Shown piece by piece: positions 36,840 through 45,422 of a stretch of DNA of 64,000 nucleotides. The notes below the pieces were generated by a model. That model did no database searches, was not told the origin of the DNA, and saw only the letters and a program-made list of their open reading frames with translations. The stretch comes from Lumbricus rubellus (taxonomy: Eukaryota > Annelida > Clitellata > Crassiclitellata > Lumbricidae): assembly GCA_945859605.1 (NCBI GenBank), contig OX243820.1, positions 27,386,800 through 27,450,799 of the forward strand, written 5' to 3'. Both the position numbers and the translations under genes were made by a program. Position 1 is the first letter of the stretch, and each line of letters starts with the position of its first letter.

Positions 36840-37873
36840 TGGAGTCTTACTTCGAACCTAAACATCCAGCCAGTTTCGGCGGTGTATCGACCTTTCAACG
36901 TCATCTTGGCGAAAAATCTAAAAATAAGGATGTCAAAAATTGGCTAACGAAACAGGATGCTTACACATTGCATAAGCCTGTTAGATTGAACTTTAGACGT
37001 AGAAAGACTTTTACAGTAGGAATTGGAGATCTATGGCAGGCCGACTTGGCTGACGTTTCTGCATTGTCGAAACATAATGATAAAAATAAATATATTTTAA
37101 CCTGTATAGATGTCTTTTCGAAATATGCTTGGGCAATTCCACTTAAATCAAAGTCGGGAGAAGACTTGACCGCAGCATTTTCATCCATTTTGATAGATAG
37201 ACAACCCGCTCATCTACAGACCGATAAGGGAACAGAATTCCTTAATAGAAAGTTTCAGTCCATGCTGCGTAAAAATTCCATCCGCTTTTACACATCTGAA
37301 AATAGTGACATAAAGGCTTCTGTAGTGGAAAGATTTAATCGTACACTTAAGACGAAAATGTGGAAGTACTTTACACACAAGAATACATATCGATACGTTG
37401 ATGTTTTGCAAGATCTTATGCATTCGTACAACAATACATATCATAGAAGCATAGGTATGATACCTAGTCAGGTGTCTAAGGAGCATGAAAATATTATTAG
37501 AAGTCGTTTGTACGGCCAAGAGAAAAGACCGGCAAAGTGGAAATACGAAGTAGATGATAAAGTGAGAATTGCAAAAGCTAGAATCGCATTCAAGAAGGGT
37601 TACCTTCCCTCTTGGTCTGAAGAGATTTTTAAGATTATAGCTCGCATACCAACCGACCCAGTAACATACGAGTTGGCCGATTTAAAAGGTGAAACACTAA
37701 AGGGTAAATTCTACGAAGTCGAATTGCAAAGAATTTTAAAAGAAGACGATGTGTACAGTATCGAAAAGATTTTAAAAACTCGGAAGCGTCGTAGTAAGAC
37801 CGAATATTATGTCAAGTGGAAAGGATATGATGACAAATTTAATTCATGGACGCAGGATATATTCGATGTATAG
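36839..37873 (+). CDS. Retroviral-type DDE integrase with C-terminal chromodomain
   Basis: 344 residues from the ATG overlapping the previous stop. The DDE triad is Asp69 (WQADLAD), Asp129 (LQTDKGTEF) and Glu164 (VVERFNRTLK), a D,D(35)E spacing. An SH3-like region follows near 225-295. A chromodomain closes the protein (about 301-344: SIEKILKTRKRR, YYVKWKGYDD, NSWTQ). This is the c-type integrase of Polintons/Mavericks and would insert the linear DNA using the terminal repeats. The chromodomain suggests targeting to modified histones. The catalytic residues are intact. Confidence 0.93.
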   Translation: MESYFEPKHPASFGGVSTFQRHLGEKSKNKDVKNWLTKQDAYTLHKPVRLNFRRRKTFTVGIGDLWQADLADVSALSKHNDKNKYILTCIDVFSKYAWAIPLKSKSGEDLTAAFSSILIDRQPAHLQTDKGTEFLNRKFQSMLRKNSIRFYTSENSDIKASVVERFNRTLKTKMWKYFTHKNTYRYVDVLQDLMHSYNNTYHRSIGMIPSQVSKEHENIIRSRLYGQEKRPAKWKYEVDDKVRIAKARIAFKKGYLPSWSEEIFKIIARIPTDPVTYELADLKGETLKGKFYEVELQRILKEDDVYSIEKILKTRKRRSKTEYYVKWKGYDDKFNSWTQDIFDV

Positions 37874-37912
37874 TAACGATATCGTTCATTCTGAGTCGGT
37901 ATATGCATGAGA

Positions 37913-38764
37913 ATGGCTCACTTTTATCTTGTACTACCAAGTAACAGCTCCATGCAGTTTTATCCCAATAATACTGTCGCTAAATTTACAACGAAATTGG
38001 AAAATGCACTTTCCCTATCTGGAGATTGGGAAGTTGGTTTGATCGAAATACAATATCCTCACTCGTGGTACAATATAGTAACTAGCGAATGTGAATTTAA
38101 GTATTGGCAAAATCCGAGAAGGTATTCGGACGTGTTCGCTGGGCCATCCGATCGAAAGACATGGCAAATACCAACTGGTTATTATGAAAGTATGAACGAT
38201 GTTGTGCAAGTTATAAATGACTACATAAAGGAGGCTTCTGTTGAATACTCACTTACTAAATATCCACAGTTTAATTATGACTCAATAACGAAAACTATCA
38301 AAGGTGAAATAAATCTGGGTGCCACGGTAGAATTCTCAGCATCATTGTGCTTTATTTTGGGTATACCTGAAAGTCAGATTCCTATTCGAAACATCAATTA
38401 CGGCAAATACGATTTTAAAGAAGTTTGGGTTGAGCCTCCCAGCATGGAATGGGAATCTGAATATATCGGCGATATAAATCCAGCATTTTCAAGCATATAC
38501 GTTTATTGTAACATTTTGACACATGTTCCTGTTGGCGATACAAAAGCGCCATTACTTCGAGCAGTTCACATCGAAGGAAAAAACGGAGACAATGTACATA
38601 TCATGTACGAGAATGCCATATACGTACCACTTCAGCAGAAGACTTTTGACTCCATAGAAATAGATATGAGGGGCGACACCGGGAAACTGATACCATTCGA
38701 GTATGGGAAGTCGTTTGTGACACTTCATTTCAGACAGTGCAAAATATCCCAGCTTGTACATTAA
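37913..38764 (+). CDS. Penton-like minor capsid protein 1
   Basis: 283 residues. The start is set by alignment with its paralogue (both begin MAHFYL.LPSNSSMQ.YPNN). The shared core (SLSGDWEVGLIEI.YPH, PVGDTKAPLLR, PLQQKTFDSIE, VTLHFR) is typical of the single-jelly-roll minor capsid protein of metazoan Polintons, expected at the capsid vertices. It lies 39 nt after the integrase and 12 nt before the second copy. The fold is family knowledge and was not derived from the sequence itself. Confidence 0.85.
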   Translation: MAHFYLVLPSNSSMQFYPNNTVAKFTTKLENALSLSGDWEVGLIEIQYPHSWYNIVTSECEFKYWQNPRRYSDVFAGPSDRKTWQIPTGYYESMNDVVQVINDYIKEASVEYSLTKYPQFNYDSITKTIKGEINLGATVEFSASLCFILGIPESQIPIRNINYGKYDFKEVWVEPPSMEWESEYIGDINPAFSSIYVYCNILTHVPVGDTKAPLLRAVHIEGKNGDNVHIMYENAIYVPLQQKTFDSIEIDMRGDTGKLIPFEYGKSFVTLHFRQCKISQLVH

Positions 38765-38776
38765 TTCTTACAAAGT

Positions 38777-39601
38777 ATGGCTCACTTTTACCTCACATTA
38801 CCAAGCAACAGCTCCATGCAATATTATCCAAACAACACCGTAACTCATTTTACGACGAGATTGGAAAATGCCGTTTCGCTAAGTGGTGACTGGGAAGTTG
38901 GACTGATCGAAATACTGTATCCTCATACGTGGAACAATTTAGAAAGAGACGATGGTAGAATCACGTATACACACATGAAATATTCGGAGACTGGCGACAT
39001 ACTAGCCGGGTCCGTGCATAGAACGACACGATTGCCGACCGGTCACTACGAAACTGCACACCATCTCATCGATTCTATCAACAAATTTTTTCATCTTGTT
39101 GCGGATGAGATGGACTTGGATTCATTTCCAAAGTTTAAGTATGATCCTATAGCAAATCGACTGAATGGAGATATAAACAAAGGTGCAAGTATACAGTTTT
39201 CTCCAGCCATCTGTTCAATGTTGGGTGTCACCACGCGTCAGAATCCCATTATCAATGACGACGAGGATGACGATTACATTTTTGAGTTCATGGGTTCCAA
39301 CGCTTGCGATGTAAATCGTGGATTTTCTTCGTTATACGTGTATTGCAATGTGTTGGAGCAAGTACCGGTCGGAGATACGAAAGCTCCATTACTCAGAATC
39401 GTAAACGTGTCCGGAAAAGGCGGTGATAGCGTGCGTGTGGCTTACGAAAAACCTGTTTACATACCGCTGCAACAGAAGACTTTCGATTCCATTGAAGTGG
39501 ATATAAGGAGCGACATTGGAAGTCCTATACCATTCGAATACGGGAAGGCAATTGTGACACTACACTTTAGATATTGTAAGATACCTTATCTTTTGCAATG
39601 A
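38777..39601 (+). CDS. Penton-like minor capsid protein 2 (paralogue)
   Basis: 274 residues, roughly half identical to the previous protein by eye. The ends and the APLLR...PLQQKTFDS block are well conserved. The middle (residues 55-180) is divergent and has an acidic run (NDDEDDDYIF). Tandem duplication with divergence suggests two different vertex or spike roles. The TGA overlaps the next ATG (ATGA). Confidence 0.85.
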   Translation: MAHFYLTLPSNSSMQYYPNNTVTHFTTRLENAVSLSGDWEVGLIEILYPHTWNNLERDDGRITYTHMKYSETGDILAGSVHRTTRLPTGHYETAHHLIDSINKFFHLVADEMDLDSFPKFKYDPIANRLNGDINKGASIQFSPAICSMLGVTTRQNPIINDDEDDDYIFEFMGSNACDVNRGFSSLYVYCNVLEQVPVGDTKAPLLRIVNVSGKGGDSVRVAYEKPVYIPLQQKTFDSIEVDIRSDIGSPIPFEYGKAIVTLHFRYCKIPYLLQ

Positions 39602-40002
39602 AAAAACCATTTTGCTGCGATGCAAGTCGTTTGGCCTACGAGGACTACTATGTGCAACAGAGTGGCAATGGCATGCCAGTTTTTCAAGGTGCACGCATGC
39701 AACGTGGGCATGGCGTGGGTAGCTTTCTTAGCGGGCTGTTTAGAAGTGCCTGGCCACTTATACAGACTGGCGCTAAGGCAATTGGCAAACAGGTTTTGAG
39801 AACCGGTCTGCAGATTGCCAACGATGTCGCGGATGGTGGGCAGTTGATAGATTCGGCCAAACGTCGCGTTCCAGAAGGTATAAAAGCATTTACATCATCC
39901 AAAGATGACAATGTGCAAAGTGGTGGTGGCAGGAAGAGACGTAAAAGAACTTTGAAAAGAATTAACAAGAGAATCAAGGAAGATATATTCGGCAAAGTTT
40001 AA
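39598..40002 (+). CDS. Basic core/cement-like protein with candidate processing sites
   Basis: 134 residues. Contains an amphipathic Gly-rich stretch (VGSFLSGLFRSAWPLIQTG, about 40-58) and a strongly basic C-terminus (GRKRRKRTLKRINKRIKED). The pattern Q-x-G-x-G occurs at 21-25 and 35-39, with a QSGGG near 110, resembling adenain-type cleavage sites. This profile recalls adenovirus pVI/pX-type precursor proteins (resemblance only). Overlaps the preceding gene by 4 nt and precedes the major capsid gene by 2 nt. Confidence 0.7.
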   Translation: MKKPFCCDASRLAYEDYYVQQSGNGMPVFQGARMQRGHGVGSFLSGLFRSAWPLIQTGAKAIGKQVLRTGLQIANDVADGGQLIDSAKRRVPEGIKAFTSSKDDNVQSGGGRKRRKRTLKRINKRIKEDIFGKV

Positions 40003-40004
40003 TA

Positions 40005-41327
40005 ATGGCGTTCGTTCATCCACAATCTTGCGAATGTACGAAGAGCGAATTGGATCTGTTTAGCGTACCTCCCACGCAGACTAGTATTGAAACTGGGTCG
40101 TACGTAGAGTATAATCCAATAGCCACCATTTCGCAAGGAACACCCATTGAATTTAGTATTACTGGGGCTGGTCAAGATTATTTGGACTTGTCGAATACTC
40201 AGCTATATGTTAGAGCGGCTATAGTTAGAGCGAATAACGATCCGACGGATGCTGGTGATCATGTTGGACCTATCAACTTATTCCTACACAGCTTGTTTTC
40301 GGAAGTCGACATCACTTTAAATGATACGCTTGTCACTTCTTCGAACAACACGTATGCATATCGCAGCTATTTGGAAACTATTCTTAGCTATGGCGATGCA
40401 GCTAAAACTTCACAACTTACCTCTGCACTCTTTTACAAGGATACTGCACCACACATGGAAGACGCCAATCCGCACGACGATAATCAATTGAATGTCGGTT
40501 TTAAGAAACGTAGTGCGTTGACGGACGAAGGACGTGTCGTGGATATGATAGGAGGAATTCACAGCGATCTCTTCTTCCAGGAGCGCTTTCTCCCCAACGA
40601 TATTAATATAAAAATCCGTCTCGTAAGAAATAAGGATCCATTCTGCTTGATGACAGCGACGCAGGGTGCTGCATATAAAGTAAAAATCTTGGAATGCAAA
40701 TTATACGTTAGAAAAGTAAAGCTAAGTCCGTCAGTGTTTCTAGCACACGCTAAAGCACTTGAGGTTGGCAATTTGAAGTTTCCCATTCGAAGAGCCATTT
40801 GCAAGACTTTCACAGTTCCAGCTGGAAACTTGGATGCGTCACAGGAGAGTCTTTTCTCTGGTCAGATACCTACCAGAATCGTCATCGGCTGCGTTGACAA
40901 CGACGCGTTTAACGGTCTCTATACGAAGAATCCATTCAACTTCAAACATATGAACCTGACCCAACTAAAAGTGTACTTGGACGGACAACAGCAATCGATC
41001 AAACCTTTGGAAACGAATTTCGCAGTCAATCAGTTTGTTAATGCTTACGCTTCGCTGTTTACGGGTACTGGAAAGTGGATGCGGGACGAAGGGAATCAGA
41101 TAACGAGAGAGGACTTTGCCGGCGGGTACACTCTTTACGCATTCGATCTAACTCCAGACTTGGCCGAAGGTGGTCATTTCAATCTCATCAAACCTGGAAA
41201 TATTCGCGTTGATATGAAGTTCGGACAGGCTTTGGCTAGAACCATCAACGTTATCGCATTCGCAGAATTTGAAAATATTCTGGAAATTGATCGCTCCAGA
41301 AACGTCATTTTCGACTACACCAACTGA
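40005..41327 (+). CDS. Major capsid protein (F54H12.2-like, double jelly-roll type)
   Basis: 440 residues. The N-terminal signature ECTKSELDLF (10-19) and PPTQTSIE, followed by EY-P and DYLDLSNTQL, matches the protein family named 'uncharacterized protein F54H12.2-like' in databases. That family is known to be the Polinton hexon-like major capsid protein. No transmembrane segment is present. The frame is open throughout. Two nt separate it from the protease gene. Product: capsomer building block (family knowledge). Confidence 0.88.
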   Translation: MAFVHPQSCECTKSELDLFSVPPTQTSIETGSYVEYNPIATISQGTPIEFSITGAGQDYLDLSNTQLYVRAAIVRANNDPTDAGDHVGPINLFLHSLFSEVDITLNDTLVTSSNNTYAYRSYLETILSYGDAAKTSQLTSALFYKDTAPHMEDANPHDDNQLNVGFKKRSALTDEGRVVDMIGGIHSDLFFQERFLPNDINIKIRLVRNKDPFCLMTATQGAAYKVKILECKLYVRKVKLSPSVFLAHAKALEVGNLKFPIRRAICKTFTVPAGNLDASQESLFSGQIPTRIVIGCVDNDAFNGLYTKNPFNFKHMNLTQLKVYLDGQQQSIKPLETNFAVNQFVNAYASLFTGTGKWMRDEGNQITREDFAGGYTLYAFDLTPDLAEGGHFNLIKPGNIRVDMKFGQALARTINVIAFAEFENILEIDRSRNVIFDYTN

Positions 41328-41329
41328 AG

Positions 41330-41776
41330 ATGGATAGTGACACGATAGATACGATACTACGTAGAGATGCAAAGTGTGGTCCCATGTTTCTGGGCGTGTT
41401 TTCATGCGATCGCTTACCTTCATCGATCAACATAATTCAACCATCCATCCTCGTGTGCAATACAGATACGTACGGCAATCCAGGGAAACATTGGGTCGTT
41501 CTTTACATAGAGAATTCTTCGTACGGCGAATACTTTGATTCTTTCGGTGCACCACCTGAAGCGCCATTCAGAACATTTTTACATAGACATTGTGCACGTT
41601 GGATTTTTACGGACAGACAATTACAAAGCATAGTTAGCCGATTTTGTGGACATTACTGTGTTTTGTATTCCTTGCATAGAGCTAGAGGTAGAAATATTAA
41701 TGCTGTAGCGAATATGTTAACTTTTGATACTGGCTTGAATGACTATTTGGTTCATAACTTCGTTTGCAAAGTGTAA
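41330..41776 (+). CDS. Adenain-like cysteine protease (C5 type)
   Basis: 148 residues. The catalytic set is visible as His54 (GKHWVVLY), Asp70 (EYFDSFG), a Gln at 97 or 99 (oxyanion hole) and Cys110 (FCGHYCVLY). This order and spacing are those of adenovirus-type proteases, which mature capsid precursor proteins. Last gene of the block; AATAAA follows at about 41779 and could end a common transcript. Confidence 0.9.
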   Translation: MDSDTIDTILRRDAKCGPMFLGVFSCDRLPSSINIIQPSILVCNTDTYGNPGKHWVVLYIENSSYGEYFDSFGAPPEAPFRTFLHRHCARWIFTDRQLQSIVSRFCGHYCVLYSLHRARGRNINAVANMLTFDTGLNDYLVHNFVCKV

Positions 41777-42419
41777 TAATAAAGATTCTGGAAATTGAGA
41801 AGTGTTGGCGTTATTTCTATGCATAGGGCTACATGAATATGGAATGTTGAATATAGACGTTTGCAAAAAACAGACAAGTCTTATTATGATCATTTAATAA
41901 AACAATCACAACAAGACACATCTAACAATCACTCTTTCTTTTTAATAAAGATTAAAAGTGAGAGAGGGAGGGAGGGAGGGATGGAGGGAGGGAGGGAGGT
42001 ATGGAGGAATGGTACTCAGTGATAAAAATTGAAAAAACTTGGATTTTCTGAAAAATATTGCGTTTTTTGAAAAAATCTTGGATTTTCTGAGAAATATTGA
42101 ATTTTTGAAAAAACTTGGATTTTTGAAAAATCTTGGATTTTTTTGAAAAATCTTGGGTTTTTTTTTTAAATCTGGGTTTTTTTTTTTCGGAAAAATTTTG
42201 GGTTTTTCTAGGTGGAAAAATCTAGGTGGAAAATCTAAGGTTTTCTGTGGTTTTTATTTTGTCCTATCCTGCTTTCTTTTACTTTCTAAAACCATTGCCA
42301 CAGGGCACATCGTTAAAGAGCAATTTATTACACATGCCTGGAGACGGACAGGCAGACGGACACATAGACGGACAAAAAAAACAATAGATCTTCTAGAATG
42401 GTCCACAAAGTTCTGGAGC
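41777..42419. other. Element right non-coding region
   Basis: AATAAA just after the protease stop, then a GGGAGGGA stretch (41960-42000). At 42020-42240 is the array TTTTTGAAAAATCTTGGATTTT ending TTTTTCTAGGTGGAAAAATCT, the inverse of 34430-34700. No ORF of note. Confidence 0.6.
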
Positions 42420-42804
42420 TATGACATCACTGCATATCATGAATATTAATGAGCACAGTCACTGCGCTATGAATACTAATGAGCACAAATTCTAAAATCC
42501 TTTGTACTCTCAAGGATTACTGATGATTCTAGAGATTTTTGTCCGTCTGCTTGTCTGTGTGCGTATGTCTGCCTGTCTGTGTGTTTGTCTGCGTATGTCT
42601 GTGTCTGTGTCTTTGTCTGTGTCTTTGTCTGTGTGCATAGCCACGCCCCCTATTTGTAATTATGTTGTGGCTATGCACACAGACAAAGACACAGACAAAG
42701 ACACAGACACAGACATACGCAGACAAACACACAGACAGGCAGACATACGCACACAGACAAGCAGACGGACAAAAATCTCTAGAATCATCAGTAATCCCAC
42801 TACT
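42420..42804. repeat. Right terminal inverted repeat with internal palindrome
   Basis: Inverse of 33023-33407. Palindrome 42514-42797 with 131 bp arms. The loop is in the same orientation relative to the element end as on the left. Confidence 0.93.
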
Positions 42805-43097
42805 TACATGTATAGGTCCAGACTTGTGAGGAAAATGGCCATCAGCCCCCTTGGACCAGGACTAAGAAAATTAAGTCTGACAATCTTGTAACAGGGTCGT
42901 TGTTGTCGTCCTCATCGTCCTCCTCCTCCTCCTCATCGTCGTCGTCGTCGTCGTCGTCCCCATCATCATCGTCGTCATAATCATCAAGGGGTCGATCAGT
43001 TCAGTTTCTAACGCTGTAGCAGTCGTAATCTTGATATGCTGTCACTTGTCGGGCTATAACAGAGGGATTTCCGTCAAAAAGCCTAGCCTATATAAAA

Positions 43098-43322
43098 CTT
43101 TTGACTTACTTGACTTATGGCCCTGGCGAAGCTTGCGCCCGCATCAGCCGCTCCTTTAAAGATAGCCTCCAATCGACCCTGTCCTGTGATATTGGAGTTT
43201 CATGATCAAATGGATTGAAGGGCGACTGATCAGGTCTCTCCCGCTTCCTCGGTTCAGATTTAGCCAGGACTCGAGTCATGTTGCCCGGGGGAGACGACGA
43301 GGACGTACTGAACCATCCCCCC
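43098..43322. mobile_element. 225 bp insertion with 8 bp duplication ATATAAAA
   Basis: Absent from the otherwise co-linear copy C intron (near 29605). Bounded by ATATAAAA at 43090-43097 and 43323-43330. The minus strand reads DRVDWRLSLKERLMRAQASP before a stop, hinting at a LINE C-terminal piece. The class is uncertain. Confidence 0.6.
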
Positions 43323-43362
43323 ATATAAAATGGAACACATAATTTCTGAATTTGCGTTGCAG

Positions 43363-43496
43363 ATCCTTGTCCAAAGCCCGAACCGTGTGGCTTGCGGTGC
43401 AAGAAAAGTCTCAAGAGGGATGATAACGGATGTCAGCTCTGCGAGTGCTGCGATCAATACGTAGTTGGACCAAATGATAGGCCAGTAATGACTTAA
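43363..43496 (+). CDS. Gene copy D: orphan last exon (antistasin-like)
   Basis: Nearly identical to the last exon of copy C (29640-29773), including the C-terminus VVGPNDRPVMT and TAA. The acceptor is GCAG (43361-43362). Upstream intron sequence from 42807 is also co-linear with C from about 29335. All earlier exons are missing: the Polinton-type element and unrelated DNA stand in their place. Either a 5'-truncated duplicate or the true 5' part lies elsewhere because of the assembly. Confidence 0.75.
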
Positions 43497-43947
43497 GAAT
43501 CGAAAACCCATGAAATAGCAATCAACGGAAGAAAATAATTAACGATGACTAGGCCCTATCTAATAGTGTGGTCCTTATTTTTAAAAGTCTGATTTTATAA
43601 CGGGGCACCCTCAAAGATGGTTTCTATTGATGAGAAAAAATTTGAGAAATTTTTTTGAGATAATCCAAGGACATCTAGGGGTCGCTACCAGAGGTTAAAG
43701 TTCAAGCTTAGAATTAATTTAGGCTTTATGGTACAATATGCTTAATTTTCATTAATATGCTTTCCAACCATGTAAATGGCTATGATAGAATTTGATAGAC
43801 AACTGCTTGCATATTTTATTAACATCCCCCAACATCATAATTGTCACTTACTTACTTATTTTATTTTTAAAAAATTCTATAACGCATTAAGTTCCATTAA
43901 CAGCCATTGCATCTTTTGGCGGCAATTTCGCTTCATTTTGATTTGTC

Positions 43948-44319
43948 ATGTATATCATTAGCATAATATTGCATAATCTCTCTATTTTCAAAGGTAACAC
44001 AAAGTTGGCAATAGGTCTAAGTTTTGACAATGCAATGGGGAAAGTGAGTAATAGAAAATCAACACTTGTAGGCCTACTCTCTTTCACACTGCAATGCTTT
44101 GGCAATAATCCCACAGAGTTCAATCTCAATTGCTTTTCAATTCGTAAGCAGTGTATAAAGAGTCGGCAGAAAATTGCTGAAAACTTGAAAGCTGAATCTC
44201 AACCAGGAGTTCATCTAACAGTTCACTGGGATGGGAAATTGTTGGAAGATATCTGCAGTAAAGAAATAGTAGACCGTCTTCCTGTCCTTATTTCTGGAGT
44301 GGGTGTCGACCCAGGGTGA
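43948..44319 (+). pseudogene. hAT-like transposase fragment
   Basis: Reads HLTVHWDGKLLEDICSKE and VDRLPVLISG, a motif familiar from hAT-related transposases (HWDGK...DRLP). Only about 120 codons are open before the frame is lost, so it is a non-functional remnant. Confidence 0.6.
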
Positions 44320-44449
44320 GAATTTCCGGGAGGTTTGGGGGGTTTCAACCCTCCAGTCTTTATTAGAGCCCCATAGTAAAGTCTGTTTTTCACACCCCAA
44401 TTCCAAGTGGATAATGGTCCAACTCCTCCCCAAAATTATTTTTTCACAA

Positions 44450-44690
44450 TTCTTACACTGTGCAGTCGATTGGCCACATCATGAGGAGTGACACCAAAGT
44501 AAGAGACATCATCGAGAAAAGAATGGAGGGGAAGAAGACAAGAGGAAGACCAAGAACAATGCTACTGGACTGGATGATGACAACGGATGGTTACAGAGGA
44601 CCAAAGAGGGACGCACAGAACAGACATGCGTGGCGTCATTGGACATATGAACCTGCAGCCTGACGGCAGAGAACTAAAGAAGAAGAAGAT
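44450..44690 (+). pseudogene. LINE ORF2 C-terminus inserted in the hAT element
   Basis: Reads [35 protein letters not shown] and [13 protein letters not shown] before a stop, then AAGAAGAAGATT tail-like sequence. A different LINE family from the RT at 25869-27137. Nested insertion. Confidence 0.75.
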
Positions 44691-45422
44691 TATGGGGTTT
44701 CCATTTATACCAAATGCCAAAAGGTTACTACTCTGGACAAAACTTGGCTTGAACATCCACTAGAAAAACTCAATGCAACTGAAAGATTTTGTCACGGAAA
44801 ACACGAGATTTCTCAGCATTACACCAGGTTTTCTCCAACAACACGTTGATACATGGTCAAACGATGAGAACTTCAAGTTAGGTTAGGCCACTACGAGCTC
44901 AGTGAAAGTTGTGAATGACATAACAGAGTGTGGACTGGCACTCATGAACAACAGAACAAGTACAGCCTAACAAGCTTCAAACAAATTATTATGAGAATCA
45001 GAAGCAGAGTCTGCTATTGGTTGTGAAGAAATAAACCTATCGTCGGAAAAAGGCTCTGATGCAATAATGGAAATATTCACTGGAAAAACATTTTTATGCA
45101 CGTGTGTATGTGTTTTGACCCAAATAGTAAACCAGTCCACAGCCCACTAGTCCACCTCCAACACGGTCCACTGCCCACCAGAATTTATTTTAATTTGTGC
45201 ATTCAACCACACACTGGTAATAGTATACAATATACGATATTCCATGCTTTGCCTGTGTCTTTACATTGATATATGTTATGTCCGGTAGCAACTCCTAAAA
45301 CTCAAAAAAGTCCTTCAAAATTTTCAGTGTTAATATTTTTTAACCTAAAGGAATAAGTTAGGAGGGTGCCTCATTTAAAATTCCCACAAAAATATTTTTA
45401 CATGGAGCTAAGGACCACACTA

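Larger units (their letters stand above)
33023..42804. mobile_element. Polinton/Maverick-type capsid-encoding element lacking polymerase B (9.8 kb)
   Basis: Ends are 385 bp inverted repeats (33023-33407 and 42420-42804) beginning 5'-AGTAGTGGGATTACTG, the AG start usual for Polintons. A single plus-strand block of nine intact genes fills 34859-41776, including the Polinton hallmark set: packaging ATPase, chromodomain integrase, adenain-like protease, penton-like and major capsid proteins. pPolB is absent, and no ORF in the 33.4-34.8 or 41.8-42.4 kb non-coding ends could encode it. Expected 6 bp target duplications are not present: GCCTTA lies on the left and TACATG on the right. Intact frames argue for recent activity. 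Confidence 0.93.
43564..45422. mobile_element. hAT element remnant, 1859 bp
   Basis: Ends TAGTGTGGTCCTTA...TAAGGACCACACTA (with a one-base length difference) are bracketed by the 8 bp duplication CTATCTAA (43556-43563 and 45423-45430). The copy C 3' flank has no insertion here. TAGNG ends plus 8 bp duplication identify hAT. Inside are a transposase fragment and a LINE piece. Confidence 0.85.

Noticed and set aside
33017..42810. A 6 bp target-site duplication for the Polinton-type element
   Set aside because: Tested boundaries at AGTAGTGGG and TAAGTAGTGGG; flanks GCCTTA/TACATG and ATGCCT/CATGTA do not match.
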